From DATCRE01 sp964235605 (lineage in GTDB: Bacteria > Bacteroidota > Bacteroidia > Cytophagales > Cyclobacteriaceae): a stretch of DNA of 14,045 nt. Both the position numbers and the translations under genes were made by a program. The DNA is taken from NCBI GenBank assembly GCA_964235605.1, contig CAXSCR010000083.1, positions 1-14,045 of the forward strand. The letters are read 5' to 3'. Positions 7,621 through 14,045 of this stretch are shown here, in pieces (position 1 is the first letter of the stretch; every line of letters starts with the position of its first letter). Below the pieces are notes generated by a model. That model was given only the letters and a program-made list of their open reading frames with translations, had not been told where the DNA came from and did no database searches.

Positions 7621-7928
7621 ATAGATGGTAGTTTTGGTCTACTGCAATGTAGTAGGATTTTATTTGACTGCCAAGACACTTTATGACGCTTATCTGCTGC
7701 CAAAATAGGTGTGAAAAATGTAACTATTAGTTCAATGTAGAAGGCGCGAAACTTTATTAAAACAATACTCCAAAATTGAATATCCTAACAATTAATAATG
7801 TGACTGTATGACGTCGGGCATGCATGATATGCTGCCATAAAATTATTATCGTTATAGAACCTGCTTTCAAAAAATCACTTTGCGTGAGTGACCGAAGATC
7901 CTAAAATAGAATGGATAGGTAAGGGGCA
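7621..7928. other. Intergenic between peptidase and GH43 genes; one hairpin
   Basis: About 308 bases. GGCA-t-GCAT (7817-7825) pairs with ATGC-TGCC (7829-7836) around GAT, an 8-pair stem with one bulge, lying past the stop of the GH43 gene but without a T-run. The stretch should carry the peptidase promoter; the best I see is TTG, 20 bases, then TACATTGC on the minus strand ending about 30 bases before the ATG, which is a poor -7 match. No coding frame recognised. Confidence 0.4.
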
Positions 7929-8910
7929 CTACTTTATTATTTGTTTAGCCACGCCCTCCTTGGTAATCTTAACGGGCTTAATTAATCCGTTCGCATCAAA
8001 CTCTATTTTATCGATACAGGTTACACGATGGTTAGGATCGGTTTCCCCCAACGGCCTTCTATGATAAACGATATACCATAAATTTTTTTCGTTTATATTA
8101 ATAACAGAATGATGACCCGCACCTGTTGCCACCGCAGGGTCTTGTTGTAATATTTTGCCGATGCGTTTAAATGGACCGAACGGAGTATCTGAAATAGCAT
8201 ATGCTACGGAATAGTTCGGTGCGCCCCAACCCCCCTCTGACCACATGAAATAATATTTATTGTCTTTCAGAAACATAAACGGTCCTTCCACATAACCCTC
8301 CGGTGAATTTCTTTAAATACATTACCATCATTAAAAGGTATAAAGCCAGGAAAGGAAGGGTTTAACTTGGCAATATTACAATGCTTCCATCCACCATAGA
8401 GAATGTAATAAGATCCATTGATGTCTTTAAAACAAATTGGTCGATTGGCTGCGCTTTATTATAAAACTTGTCAATAAGCGGTTTTCCTAGAAAATCTTTG
8501 AAGGGTCCCTGCGGTTTGTCAGCGATGGCTACACCTATGCCACCATACTCATTATCACTTTGAATGTAGTTAGAAGCAAAAAACAAATAGTATTTTCCAT
8601 CTTTCTCAACAGATGCCGGTGCCCACATGGCGCGTTTTGCCCACTTTACGTTAGCAGTATCTAATACTTTTGCATGTTTTTTCCATTTGACGAGATCTAT
8701 AGAAGAAAAGGCATCAACAAAAACTTGCTCTTCATACCGAGCCGAATAGGTAGGATAAATCCAATATTCATTTTTAAAAATTACTGCTTCTGGATCTGCG
8801 TACCATCCACTAAATAACGGATTACCGGACATTGACTTCTGACTCCAAACTTTATTACTTTGAGTTATGATCAATACTAATATAAGAATATACTTATTTT
8901 TCATCGGCAT
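7929..8910 (-). pseudogene. GH43 family glycoside hydrolase, broken by two single-base frameshifts
   Basis: Repaired, the gene encodes about 327 residues with an N-terminal signal peptide (ILILVLIITQS, cut near WSQ). GH43 enzymes are five-bladed beta-propeller arabinofuranosidases, xylosidases or arabinanases. The three acidic positions expected of the family are visible: Asp39 in WYADPE (base), Asp157 in QPIDQF (pKa modulator) and Glu209 in YVEGPFMF (acid); MWAPASVEKDGKYYLFF is also typical. The first frame ends at 8362. At 8423-8424 one base is missing: the next frame reads INGSYYILYGGWKHCNIAK down to VFKEI. At 8304-8305 a second base is missing before PEGYVEGP, after which the frame runs to the stop at 7929. 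Both losses are -1. Either a decaying gene or indel errors; all catalytic residues survive, so any loss of function must be recent. Confidence 0.85.
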
Positions 8911-8992
8911 ACTTTAAGTAACGAGCTACTAGAGAATGATAATTGTCATTGGTTTAACATTTGAATATACCTATTACCAAATCAAATGCTAA

Positions 8993-9094
8993 TACAATAC
9001 TTTTCAGATAGCAATTTTTGTTGACAAGGAAGGAAATATCAGTTTGCCAGAAAACGTAGTATATAGAAAAAATGATCCTAAGCTAAACGTATGA
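8993..9094 (+). pseudogene. Possible remnant resembling a TonB C-terminal domain
   Basis: A 33-codon frame on the plus strand between two minus-strand genes, with no start codon at its upstream end. It reads AIFVDKEGNISLPENVV and then YRKNDPKLNV before TGA. The order VDKEGNIS, short gap, VV.R..DPKL is the usual pattern of TonB energy-transducer C-terminal domains (VDKDGNI...VVRG.DPELD). Too short to be a working gene; if not chance, it is the residue of a deleted gene. Confidence 0.25.
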
Positions 9095-9111
9095 CCTTGG
9101 TAGTATTACTG

Positions 9112-9147
9112 AAAAAAAAGGAGCCGAGAAATTTCCCGGCTCCTTTT
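9112..9147 (-). terminator. Intrinsic terminator of the small lipoprotein gene
   Basis: AAAAGGAGCCG (9116-9126) and CGGCTCCTTTT (9137-9147) are perfect 11-base arms around a 10-base loop. On the minus strand the stem runs into eight Ts (complement of 9112-9119). It lies about 27 bases past the stop codon at 9174. One of the clearest terminators in the window; it could also work on the plus strand with its shorter T-run. Confidence 0.9.
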
Positions 9148-9173
9148 AAATATTTTAGATAAAATGTGTTGGT

Positions 9174-9818
9174 TTAAGCACCACCTATTGTGCCGATTAG
9201 GGCAACAATATTATTAAGTACTGCTACGATAGTTGCTAATGCGCCAAGTCCGTCAAAAAGACCTACTACAGTACAAAGCAAATTACCAAGAAGATTTCCA
9301 CCACCAGCTACTGCATTGATGTCAAGCAACACCTGGTTAAGGTGAACCGTTAAACCAAGAACGTCAAGGTCAAGCGGTGCAAGGTTTAATAATAAAACAT
9401 CACAAGTTACTAGTGGCGTTACTGCACTTGTTCTTGCAGCAGGTGAATTAGCAGCTCTCGTAACAGGCAATTTAAGTTCACGTTTCATTAGTGAAGTAAT
9501 ACTTGCAGGAAGATTTTCTCCTTGAATTTTACGTAATCTGCCATGCGCATAAAGTTTGCCACCAGATGCAACTGTTGTACCAGTATTGCTGAATCTATAT
9601 ATTTCGAATAAACCAGTGAAAGCTATCTGGTTAATTGTTCCGTTAATAGGAACAAGTATTACCTTTCTATCACTAATTTTCGCAGAAGCGTCTGGACTTG
9701 GGACTTCAGCTTCTATTACAGTTGCTTGTTGATTCGGTTTAACTTCAGTTTCACTACAGCCTACAGCGATTGAGAAAAGACAGGCAAAAACGCCTAATTT
9801 TAATAGATTTAATTTCAT
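9174..9818 (-). CDS. Lipoprotein of unknown function with PLDLxxLGL...GNLLGNLLC motif
   Basis: A 214-residue protein with signal peptide and lipobox AVGC (Cys21), so probably membrane-anchored. Residues about 50-118 form a beta-rich middle part (KVILVPINGTINQIAFTG). The conserved-looking part is 136-190: LVTCDVLLLNLAPLDLDVLG, then VHLNQVLLDINAV, then GGGNLLGNLLCTVVGLFDG. Leucine-rich segments of this 'LGPLDLNLLGL...GNLLGNLLC' type occur in unnamed secreted proteins of Bacteroidota and Actinobacteria, and the two cysteines (139 and 182) could be paired. After it a hydrophobic, glycine-rich C-terminus (191-214) could insert into a membrane or pack in oligomers. I know no function. It stands alone, with its own terminator. 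Confidence 0.8.
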   Translation of the reverse strand: MKLNLLKLGVFACLFSIAVGCSETEVKPNQQATVIEAEVPSPDASAKISDRKVILVPINGTINQIAFTGLFEIYRFSNTGTTVASGGKLYAHGRLRKIQGENLPASITSLMKRELKLPVTRAANSPAARTSAVTPLVTCDVLLLNLAPLDLDVLGLTVHLNQVLLDINAVAGGGNLLGNLLCTVVGLFDGLGALATIVAVLNNIVALIGTIGGA

Positions 9819-9877
9819 AAAATTGTTTACTGTTTTTTTAATAATACATGTGCCGACAATGGCTGTTTAATTTTTTT

Positions 9878-10078
9878 TTAATTTAAAGATTGAATAGCTA
9901 CTCCTGCAGAAATATGCTTTCTTTCTGATCCGTTTAGTGCAGAAAATTTATCTGCATAACGTGCCTGCGTACTTATCTCAAGTAAAATATTGTATTTACT
10001 GTTACTTAGCTTATAACAAAAATTGTTCTCTATAATTTTTCTACAATATTGTGGCTTACGGTTAGCGAGAGTTTGCAA
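9878..10078 (-). pseudogene. Doubtful 66-codon frame, possible remnant of a beta-barrel C-terminus
   Basis: The frame opens directly after a TAA and can only start at TTG 10078. Its first half is unconvincing, but the last 40 residues (YNILLEISTQARYADKF, then RKHISAGVAIQSLN and stop) alternate polar and hydrophobic residues and end like the final strand of an outer-membrane barrel. No signal peptide or domain is visible. I lean towards a gene remnant or chance rather than a working gene. Confidence 0.2.
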
Positions 10079-10365
10079 TTATCTCTACACTTATTTTATT
10101 ATGCATTTACATCATGTAATATTGATTTTAAATAATTTTTATTTAGTAGTAGATCAAGAAATAAATTTTATGTTTGCAGGTTGACCAAGGATAAATCGTC
10201 TATGAATACATAAGACCTCTCAACTGAACCTGTGAAATTTGATTGTTATATAATCGTTACGGCATATTCGCAGGAATATATTCTATCCTAGATTATTAAG
10301 GAGAATGCCGCGATCAGCCTTGTTCTCCGTCGCATTTGCAAAGTGTAAAGTACAGGTGTAGGAAG

Positions 10366-10373
10366 TATTTTTG
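10366..10373 (+). promoter_or_regulatory. Bacteroidota-type -7 box for the VOC gene
   Basis: TATTTTTG fits the Bacteroidota -7 consensus TAnnTTTG exactly and lies 37 bases before the ATG, implying a leader of about 30 bases. No TTG sits at the usual distance upstream (the nearest is 27 bases away), so the call rests on the -7 box alone. Confidence 0.4.
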
Positions 10374-10410
10374 TAGCACAAAGAATTAAAGTCCAATAAA
10401 AAACATCATT

Positions 10411-10911
10411 ATGACTACTATTAAACAAATGATTTCTGCAAACTTATGGTTTGATGATCAAGCTGAAGAGGCCGCAAGATTTTATACCTCCATTTTTAAA
10501 AATTCAAAAATTGGTAGGATGGCTTACTATGGAAAAGAAGGATACGAGATTCATCGGCAGCCTGCAGGTAAAGTTTTGATAGTAGAATTTGAGATTGAAG
10601 GGCAAACTTACTTAGCCATGAACGGCGGCCCTCAGTTTAAATTCAATGAGGCAATATCATTCATCGTTAATTGCGAAACGCAGGAGGAAATAGATTACTA
10701 CTGGGAAAAGCTATCAGAGCAGGGAGATTTAAAAGCACAACGATGTGGATGGCTTAAAGATAAATACGGTGTTTCATGGCAAGTAGTGCCAGTGGTAATG
10801 ACTGATATGATTTGTGATCCTGACCCCGAAATAGCTGGGAGGGTCATGAATGTTATGCTTACTATGAAGAAATTAGATATTAAATCCCTAGAAAATGCAT
10901 ATAAGGGTTGA
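10411..10911 (+). CDS. VOC superfamily protein, PhnB-like (3-demethylubiquinone methyltransferase-type fold)
   Basis: A 166-residue cytoplasmic protein of the PhnB-like subgroup of vicinal oxygen chelate proteins, matching the Pfam family called 3-demethylubiquinone-9 3-methyltransferase despite most members having no shown methyltransferase activity. Two betaalphabetabetabeta units are visible: the first with NLWFDDQAEEAARFYTSIF (about 11-29) and IVEFEIEGQTYLAMNGGP (about 57-74), the second with EAISFIVNCETQEEIDYYW (about 80-98) and CGWLKDKYGVSWQVVP (about 112-127). The GGPQFKFNEAISF and KDKYGVSWQ motifs are diagnostic of the subgroup. It appears complete. Monocistronic: -7 box upstream and hairpin terminator downstream. 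Substrate unknown. Confidence 0.88.
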   Translation: MTTIKQMISANLWFDDQAEEAARFYTSIFKNSKIGRMAYYGKEGYEIHRQPAGKVLIVEFEIEGQTYLAMNGGPQFKFNEAISFIVNCETQEEIDYYWEKLSEQGDLKAQRCGWLKDKYGVSWQVVPVVMTDMICDPDPEIAGRVMNVMLTMKKLDIKSLENAYKG

Positions 10912-10941
10912 TTAACTTAGGTTTACCCTTGGTTTTGATTG

Positions 10942-10970
10942 AAAAACTAGCACTCACGTGCTAATTTTTT
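10942..10970. terminator. Intrinsic terminator after the VOC gene
   Basis: TAGCAC (10948-10953) and GTGCTA (10958-10963) pair around a TCAC loop; an A-run (10942-10946) and a run of six Ts (10965-10970) flank the stem. It begins about 30 bases past the stop of the VOC gene and is nearly symmetric, so it could work in both directions. Confidence 0.8.
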
Positions 10971-11133
10971 CTCGATATAATAATTAGGAACGACAGCTTG
11001 AGGATACTTATATTAAATTTCTATTATTATTATTATGGCTAAAGTTCATAACCCACCCTTCCGAGAGGTTAAAATTAAGACAGCAAATTATTAGGTTTTA
11101 GGTTGATGTTTGCAATTTGTGTCATATTTACTT

Positions 11134-11164
11134 TGAATTTTAAACTTTGAAACTGAATTTTAAA
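11134..11164. repeat. Short direct repeat, 20-base spacing
   Basis: TGAATTTTAAA occurs at 11134-11144 and 11154-11164, and ACTTTGAA occurs at 11130-11137 and 11144-11151, interleaved with it. Two-turn helical spacing would suit paired protein sites, but AT-rich sequence makes chance plausible. Confidence 0.35.
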
Positions 11165-11364
11165 ATTCCTTCCTTTAAGTTTAAGTTAACAATGCAACTT
11201 CAACAGTAGGATAAACAACAAGTACATTTTAAAATCCTTTTTAGCTGGTGCAAGAGTTAATGATTGCAATTCAACAAAGCTATTTTTTACAATACAATTC
11301 TTGAAATGGCTGATTTTGAAGTTCTTACAACTCTGTAATCGATCCAGAGAGCAACGAATTATCG

Positions 11365-11390
11365 CAAGCCAGATTTTATATCATGGCTTG
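11365..11390. repeat. Inverted repeat upstream of the M57-like protease
   Basis: CAAGCCA (11365-11371) and TGGCTTG (11384-11390) are perfect 7-base arms around 12 AT-rich bases, about 165 bases before the protease ATG. It stands out as GC-richer than its surroundings. Possible regulator site; no T-run for termination. Confidence 0.35.
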
Positions 11391-11554
11391 TTAAGCAATT
11401 ACATCTTCCCTGCTATAAGGTTTGCAGCACCCTTACAATTCCGGTAAAAAAAATGTTTTTGTCGATAGAATAAGTTTTATGCCGTTGAATATCTTTTCAA
11501 CCCACAATGAAAAATTCTAGCTTAGTATTATAGTTAACCTAAACCAAAACAACT

Positions 11555-12331
11555 ATGAGAAAATTATCTATTTCAGTTAACAGCTATAAGCTTTTAACTT
11601 TGTGTTTTATTTTATCTATCGTTTTTTACTCTTGTACACAGGAAGAGGAAGCGATTGTAGTGAAGGATGAAAATGCATCTGAGGAACTAATTCAATATCT
11701 TGAAGCCTCTGGCTTTGATAGAAACACCATTGTTTTAAAAGACGGTGTGTTTATTATTGCTGAAGACATACTTATTTCTAAGGAAGAAGTGCAGAAGTAT
11801 GTAGACTTAAGCAAGTCAACTTCTCAAGGAAGAATTGAGCATTACCGAGGTAGCTATTTAGTAAGTGATGCCTATGTTACTAATATTAAATTCTATATTA
11901 ATTCTTCTGTACCTGCATCATGGGCAAACGCAGTGCGTGGCGCTGTTGCACAATGGAATTCTGTAAACGGTACAAAACTCTATATGTCTGTGGTAACAAA
12001 CAGTGCAGAAGCAAACACTACGATAACAACTGGTTATTCTACTTCGAATTGGGTAGCCCGCGCTTATCTTCCAACTTCTTCAAGAAAGCCAGGTAATAAT
12101 TTGGAGATTAACACAAAGTACAATACGCTGAGCGACAGTTACAAACTATTTACTATAGTTCATGAAATGGGTCATATATTTGGTTTATATCATACTGATC
12201 AGACGGAAGGCATTTTTATTCCTGGTACACCAACTAAAGATGCTAATTCTGTAATGAATTCTTATGTTCTTCCGTGGAATGGATTTACGAATGGCGATGT
12301 TAAAGCGGTGCAGGTAATTTATCCTGGGTAA
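11555..12331 (+). CDS. M57-like ('HEIGH') zinc metalloprotease lipoprotein
   Basis: A 258-residue exported protease. The signal peptide ends in lipobox FYSC, giving a lipidated Cys27 followed by an acidic stretch (TQEEEA). Residues about 40-100 are a pro- or linker region. The catalytic domain is about 103-258: substrate-cleft strand TNIKFYINSSVPASW, helix AVRGAVAQWNSV, then HEMGHIFGLYH at 203-213 with zinc ligands His203, His207 and His213, catalytic Glu204, the Gly210 turn and Asp215 (metzincin HExxHxxGxxHxD), and a candidate Met-turn at SVMNS (Met234). This fits the Bacteroidota M57 family (dual-action HEIGH metallopeptidase) or a matrixin-like relative. It ends VQVIYPG, as these proteins often do. 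Intact, its own transcription unit, convergent with the threonine aldolase gene. Confidence 0.88.
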   Translation: MRKLSISVNSYKLLTLCFILSIVFYSCTQEEEAIVVKDENASEELIQYLEASGFDRNTIVLKDGVFIIAEDILISKEEVQKYVDLSKSTSQGRIEHYRGSYLVSDAYVTNIKFYINSSVPASWANAVRGAVAQWNSVNGTKLYMSVVTNSAEANTTITTGYSTSNWVARAYLPTSSRKPGNNLEINTKYNTLSDSYKLFTIVHEMGHIFGLYHTDQTEGIFIPGTPTKDANSVMNSYVLPWNGFTNGDVKAVQVIYPG

Positions 12332-12350
12332 TTACATACATACGTCAATA

Positions 12351-12384
12351 AAAAAAAGACTGCTTTTATAGGCGGTCTTTTTTT
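12351..12384 (+). terminator. Intrinsic terminator of the M57-like protease gene
   Basis: AAAAAAAGAC (12351-12360) pairs with GTCTTTTTTT (12375-12384), extended by TGC/GCG pairing with one wobble and an 8-base loop. The stem ends in seven Ts. It starts about 20 bases past the stop codon at 12331. Confidence 0.88.
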
Positions 12385-12603
12385 GCTATTATGGGGTCTG
12401 CAATGGAAAATTGATTAAAATGGCAGTATCAAATATCATGCGTCATTCAATTTTACGCCGGGGGACCATAATTTAAAAAAATAATTTTAGCATCTAGATA
12501 ATCTTATCCTTTTTATTATTTGAGCGAGCCCCTTCTTTTTGGAATCAATACATTTGAATTAAAAAGCACCCAATTATGGAAGTGTATAATTTTGATTAGG
12601 CTG

Positions 12604-13632
12604 TTAATGCAAAAGTGTTCTTGCTTTTTCTATAAACCCTTTCACATCATCAATGGAAGTATCGAAGGAACACATAAGTCTAACCTCCATTGTTTTCTCA
12701 TTCCAAATGTAAAAGAAGTGAAGGTCTTGAAGCGCTGGAATAATGAAAGCGGGCATGACTGCGAATAATCCGTTAGCATCTACTGATTGTGTTATTTTTA
12801 TTTGCGGAATGCTGCGTAATCCATTTTCTAATAGTTGGGCCATGTGGTTTGCATGTTCCGCATTCTTTTTCCAAAGGTCGTTTTTAAGTAGGGCTTCAAA
12901 TTGTGCCCCGATAAAACGCCCTTTCGAGTGAAGTTGCATACCTTGCTTACGAAGATATTTAAAGTGGTTAGATAGTTCAGGCTTTAAGAATATAACGGCT
13001 TCTCCAAACATCATCCCGTTCTTGGTTCCGCCAAACGATAAAATATCAACGCCGGCATCACGCGTAAAAGAGCGGAATTCTTTCTTTAAGCTAACGGCTG
13101 CATTAGAAATTCTAGACCCATCCATATGAAATAGTAAGTCATTTTTTTTAGCAACCGCGGAGATGGTTTTAATCTCCTCAACCGTATAAACAGTAGCATA
13201 CTCTGTAGATTGTGAAATCGAAATTGCCTTGGCTTGCGCATGGTGTTGATCATTTATTCTCTGAATCTTCGTCTCAATTTCTTCTGGATAAAGCTTTCCA
13301 TCTTTTGTGGCAATTGTTAAAAGCTTACAACCAGTAAATTTTTCAGGAGCAGTTGATTCATCTACATTAATATGTGCGAGGTCTGAACAAATGATTGAGT
13401 TATACGATCGTGTCATTGCACTAAGTGCAAGTACATTGGCGCCAGTGCCGTTATATACAAAGAATACTTCAATGTCATCTCCAAACAATTTTTTGAATTG
13501 GCTAACTGCACGTTCGGTAAATGCATCTGCTCCGTAAGCAGCCGCATGCCCGTTGTTTGCAAACATCAATGCTTCCATAATTTCTGGATGCACACCGGAA
13601 TAATTATCGCTTGCAAAAGTCTTAGTAGTCAT
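12604..13632 (-). CDS. ltaE: Low-specificity L-threonine aldolase (PLP-dependent)
   Basis: A 342-residue cytoplasmic fold-type I PLP enzyme of the beta-eliminating lyase/threonine aldolase family, splitting L-threonine or allo-threonine to glycine and acetaldehyde. Visible motifs: FASDNYSGVHPEIMEAL at the N-terminus, AYGAD (32-36), NGTGAN (61-66) for the phosphate loop, SDLAHIN with His87 to stack on the cofactor, HMDGSRISNAA with Asp171 and Arg174, and FGGTKNG with the PLP-binding Lys204. Length is normal for the family and the reading frame is intact. The ATG at 13632 is preceded by an AAGAAG stretch. It faces the protease gene tail-to-tail; I see no clear terminator of its own. Its role is probably general glycine/threonine metabolism, unrelated to the exported enzymes nearby. 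The symbol is by family. Confidence 0.9.
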   Translation of the reverse strand: MTTKTFASDNYSGVHPEIMEALMFANNGHAAAYGADAFTERAVSQFKKLFGDDIEVFFVYNGTGANVLALSAMTRSYNSIICSDLAHINVDESTAPEKFTGCKLLTIATKDGKLYPEEIETKIQRINDQHHAQAKAISISQSTEYATVYTVEEIKTISAVAKKNDLLFHMDGSRISNAAVSLKKEFRSFTRDAGVDILSFGGTKNGMMFGEAVIFLKPELSNHFKYLRKQGMQLHSKGRFIGAQFEALLKNDLWKKNAEHANHMAQLLENGLRSIPQIKITQSVDANGLFAVMPAFIIPALQDLHFFYIWNEKTMEVRLMCSFDTSIDDVKGFIEKARTLLH

Positions 13633-13677
13633 CTTCTTTATCTTAAAGTCGGGAAATTAGGATTAAATCAGATTGTT

Positions 13678-13707
13678 AAAAAATACTTTTTTCCTTATGA
13701 GAAACAA
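13678..13707 (-). promoter_or_regulatory. Candidate promoter of the threonine aldolase gene
   Basis: On the minus strand TTG (13707-13705), 19 bases, then TATTTTTT (13685-13678) fits the Bacteroidota -33 TTG / -7 TAnnTTTG layout except for the last base. It would give a leader of about 35-40 bases before the ATG at 13632. Confidence 0.35.
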
Positions 13708-13730
13708 ACTCGCTAAGAAGAACAATCAGG

Positions 13731-13774
13731 AAAATCGCTTTTTAGAAATGATAGTTGATTAAGGGCGATTTTTT
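13731..13774 (+). terminator. Terminator-like hairpin with no obvious upstream plus-strand gene
   Basis: AAAATCGC (13731-13738) pairs with GCGATTTT (13765-13772), with a further CTT/AAG pairing inside, and six Ts (13769-13774) follow on the plus strand. No plus-strand gene precedes it, since the neighbour is the minus-strand aldolase. It may shield the insertion sequence from outside transcription, end antisense transcripts, or mark an unannotated small RNA. Confidence 0.45.
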
Positions 13775-13900
13775 AACTATTGATAAAAAAAATAATTTCT
13801 TCTCATGATGTTTTGGGAAAGGTGTTTGTTTTACTGGAACGCTAACCAGTTTAATAATTCTTTATGAACTGGATTGGATCCACTTTGCCTATTTAATAGA

Positions 13901-14045
13901 TGTGTAAGTTCAACTAATAAGTGAGACTGAAAATCTATTTTCGTGTTGCGATGACAAAAAAATATTTACAGCTCACTATAGAACAAAGGTATAAAATTGA
14001 AGCATTGAAACTTGCAGGGCAAGATCAAACTTCTATATCAAAAAT
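13901..14045 (+). mobile_element. Left part of an IS30-family insertion sequence
   Basis: Inferred from the transposase start at 13951. IS30 elements carry a single transposase gene beginning shortly after the left inverted repeat. The exact boundary is uncertain; TGTGTAAGTTCAAC from 13901 is a plausible end by position only. No second repeat or target duplication can be seen in this window. Confidence 0.5.
13951..14045 (+). CDS. IS30-family transposase, N-terminal fragment (cut by the window edge)
   Basis: Only the first 31 codons lie in the window. They read MTKKYLQLTIEQRYKIEALK and then LAGQDQTSISK, the typical N-terminus of IS30-family transposases: 'LT.EQRY.IE.L...G.S...IA' is the first helix-turn-helix that binds the terminal repeats. 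The DDE catalytic domain would follow outside. The frame is open to the edge, so intactness cannot be judged. Confidence 0.85.
   Translation, partial: MTKKYLQLTIEQRYKIEALKLAGQDQTSISK

Larger units (their letters stand above)
9819..10410. other. Long intergenic region, no firm gene
   Basis: About 590 AT-rich bases between divergent genes. It holds a doubtful minus-strand remnant (9878-10078), a weak inverted repeat (GGAGAA 10300-10305 with TTCTCC 10323-10328) and a good -7 promoter box for the VOC gene at 10366-10373. Nothing else recognised. Confidence 0.5.
10912..11554. other. Long intergenic region without a gene
   Basis: About 640 AT-rich bases. It contains the VOC-gene terminator, a 20-base-period direct repeat (TGAATTTTAAA at 11134-11144 and 11154-11164) and an inverted repeat at 11365-11390. 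No promoter pair for the downstream protease is convincing: TATCTTTT at 11490-11497 is near the -7 consensus but lacks a spaced TTG. Confidence 0.5.
13633..13950. other. Spacer between threonine aldolase and IS30 transposase
   Basis: About 318 bases holding a likely aldolase promoter, a terminator-like hairpin (13731-13774) and a small inverted repeat ACTGG (13833-13837) / CCAGT (13846-13850). The left boundary of the insertion sequence must lie in here; the stretch from about 13901 (TGTGTAAGTTCAAC) is a candidate end, but without the right end it cannot be fixed. Confidence 0.45.

Noticed and set aside
7929..8910. Two independent small genes instead of one broken GH43
   Set aside because: The untranslated gap between them encodes the missing GH43 segment (GSYYILYGGWKHCNIAKLN) in the third frame, so it is one gene.
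5590..9818. A polysaccharide utilisation operon
   Set aside because: No SusC/SusD-like genes or hybrid sensor is present; genes are widely spaced and separated by terminators, and a peptidase lies among them.
12520..13716. Plus-strand frames overlapping the threonine aldolase gene
   Set aside because: Antisense shadows; the minus strand carries all catalytic motifs of the family.
1..14045. CRISPR array, tRNA or rRNA genes
   Set aside because: No regularly spaced repeats and no cloverleaf or rRNA-like conserved blocks were seen on either strand by eye.

Overview
The window looks like a low-GC chromosome segment from the phylum Bacteroidota, probably Cytophagales-like. The reasons are a type IX secretion (Por) sorting tail on a large exoprotein, several lipoprotein signal peptides, an M57-type 'HEIGH' metalloprotease lipoprotein, a GH43 enzyme, and Bacteroidota-style -7 promoter matches (TAnnTTTG). 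No RNA gene or CRISPR array was seen.

Layout. Positions 1-4043 hold, on the minus strand, a very large secreted multidomain protein. It has a signal peptide, a G8 domain, a CEMIP-like beta-helix, two chitobiase-C-type domains, CBM6, an F5/8-type-C domain and a T9SS tail, and a one-base frameshift at about 895-899 separates the last two domains from the rest. Next comes a repeat-rich intergenic region (4044-4535), then a divergent pair of small helix-turn-helix genes (4536-4742 minus, 4829-5254 plus) around a short spacer with two inverted repeats. The minus strand then carries an M13/PepO-type lipoprotein endopeptidase (5590-7620), a GH43 glycosidase broken by two single-base frameshifts (7929-8910) and a small lipoprotein of unknown function (9174-9818). 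The plus strand follows with a PhnB-like VOC protein (10411-10911) and an M57-like zinc protease lipoprotein (11555-12331). A minus-strand L-threonine aldolase (12604-13632) converges on it. An IS30-family transposase starts at 13951 and runs off the right edge.

How the genes fit together. Most intact or broken genes encode exported proteins: two metalloproteases, a polysaccharide-binding or -cleaving exoprotein, a GH43 glycosidase and a lipoprotein. This suggests a saprophytic or predatory surface-degradation lifestyle. There is no SusC/SusD pair, so this is not a complete polysaccharide utilisation locus. Genes are separated by long AT-rich spacers and mostly by their own terminators, so they appear to be single transcription units.

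The most striking features are the decay or sequence-error signature in the two carbohydrate-active genes (three single-base losses, all explainable as shortened homopolymer runs), the cI/cro-like divergent regulator pair, and a 12-base motif repeated three times at 4280-4520. I did not find a convincing undescribed multi-gene system.
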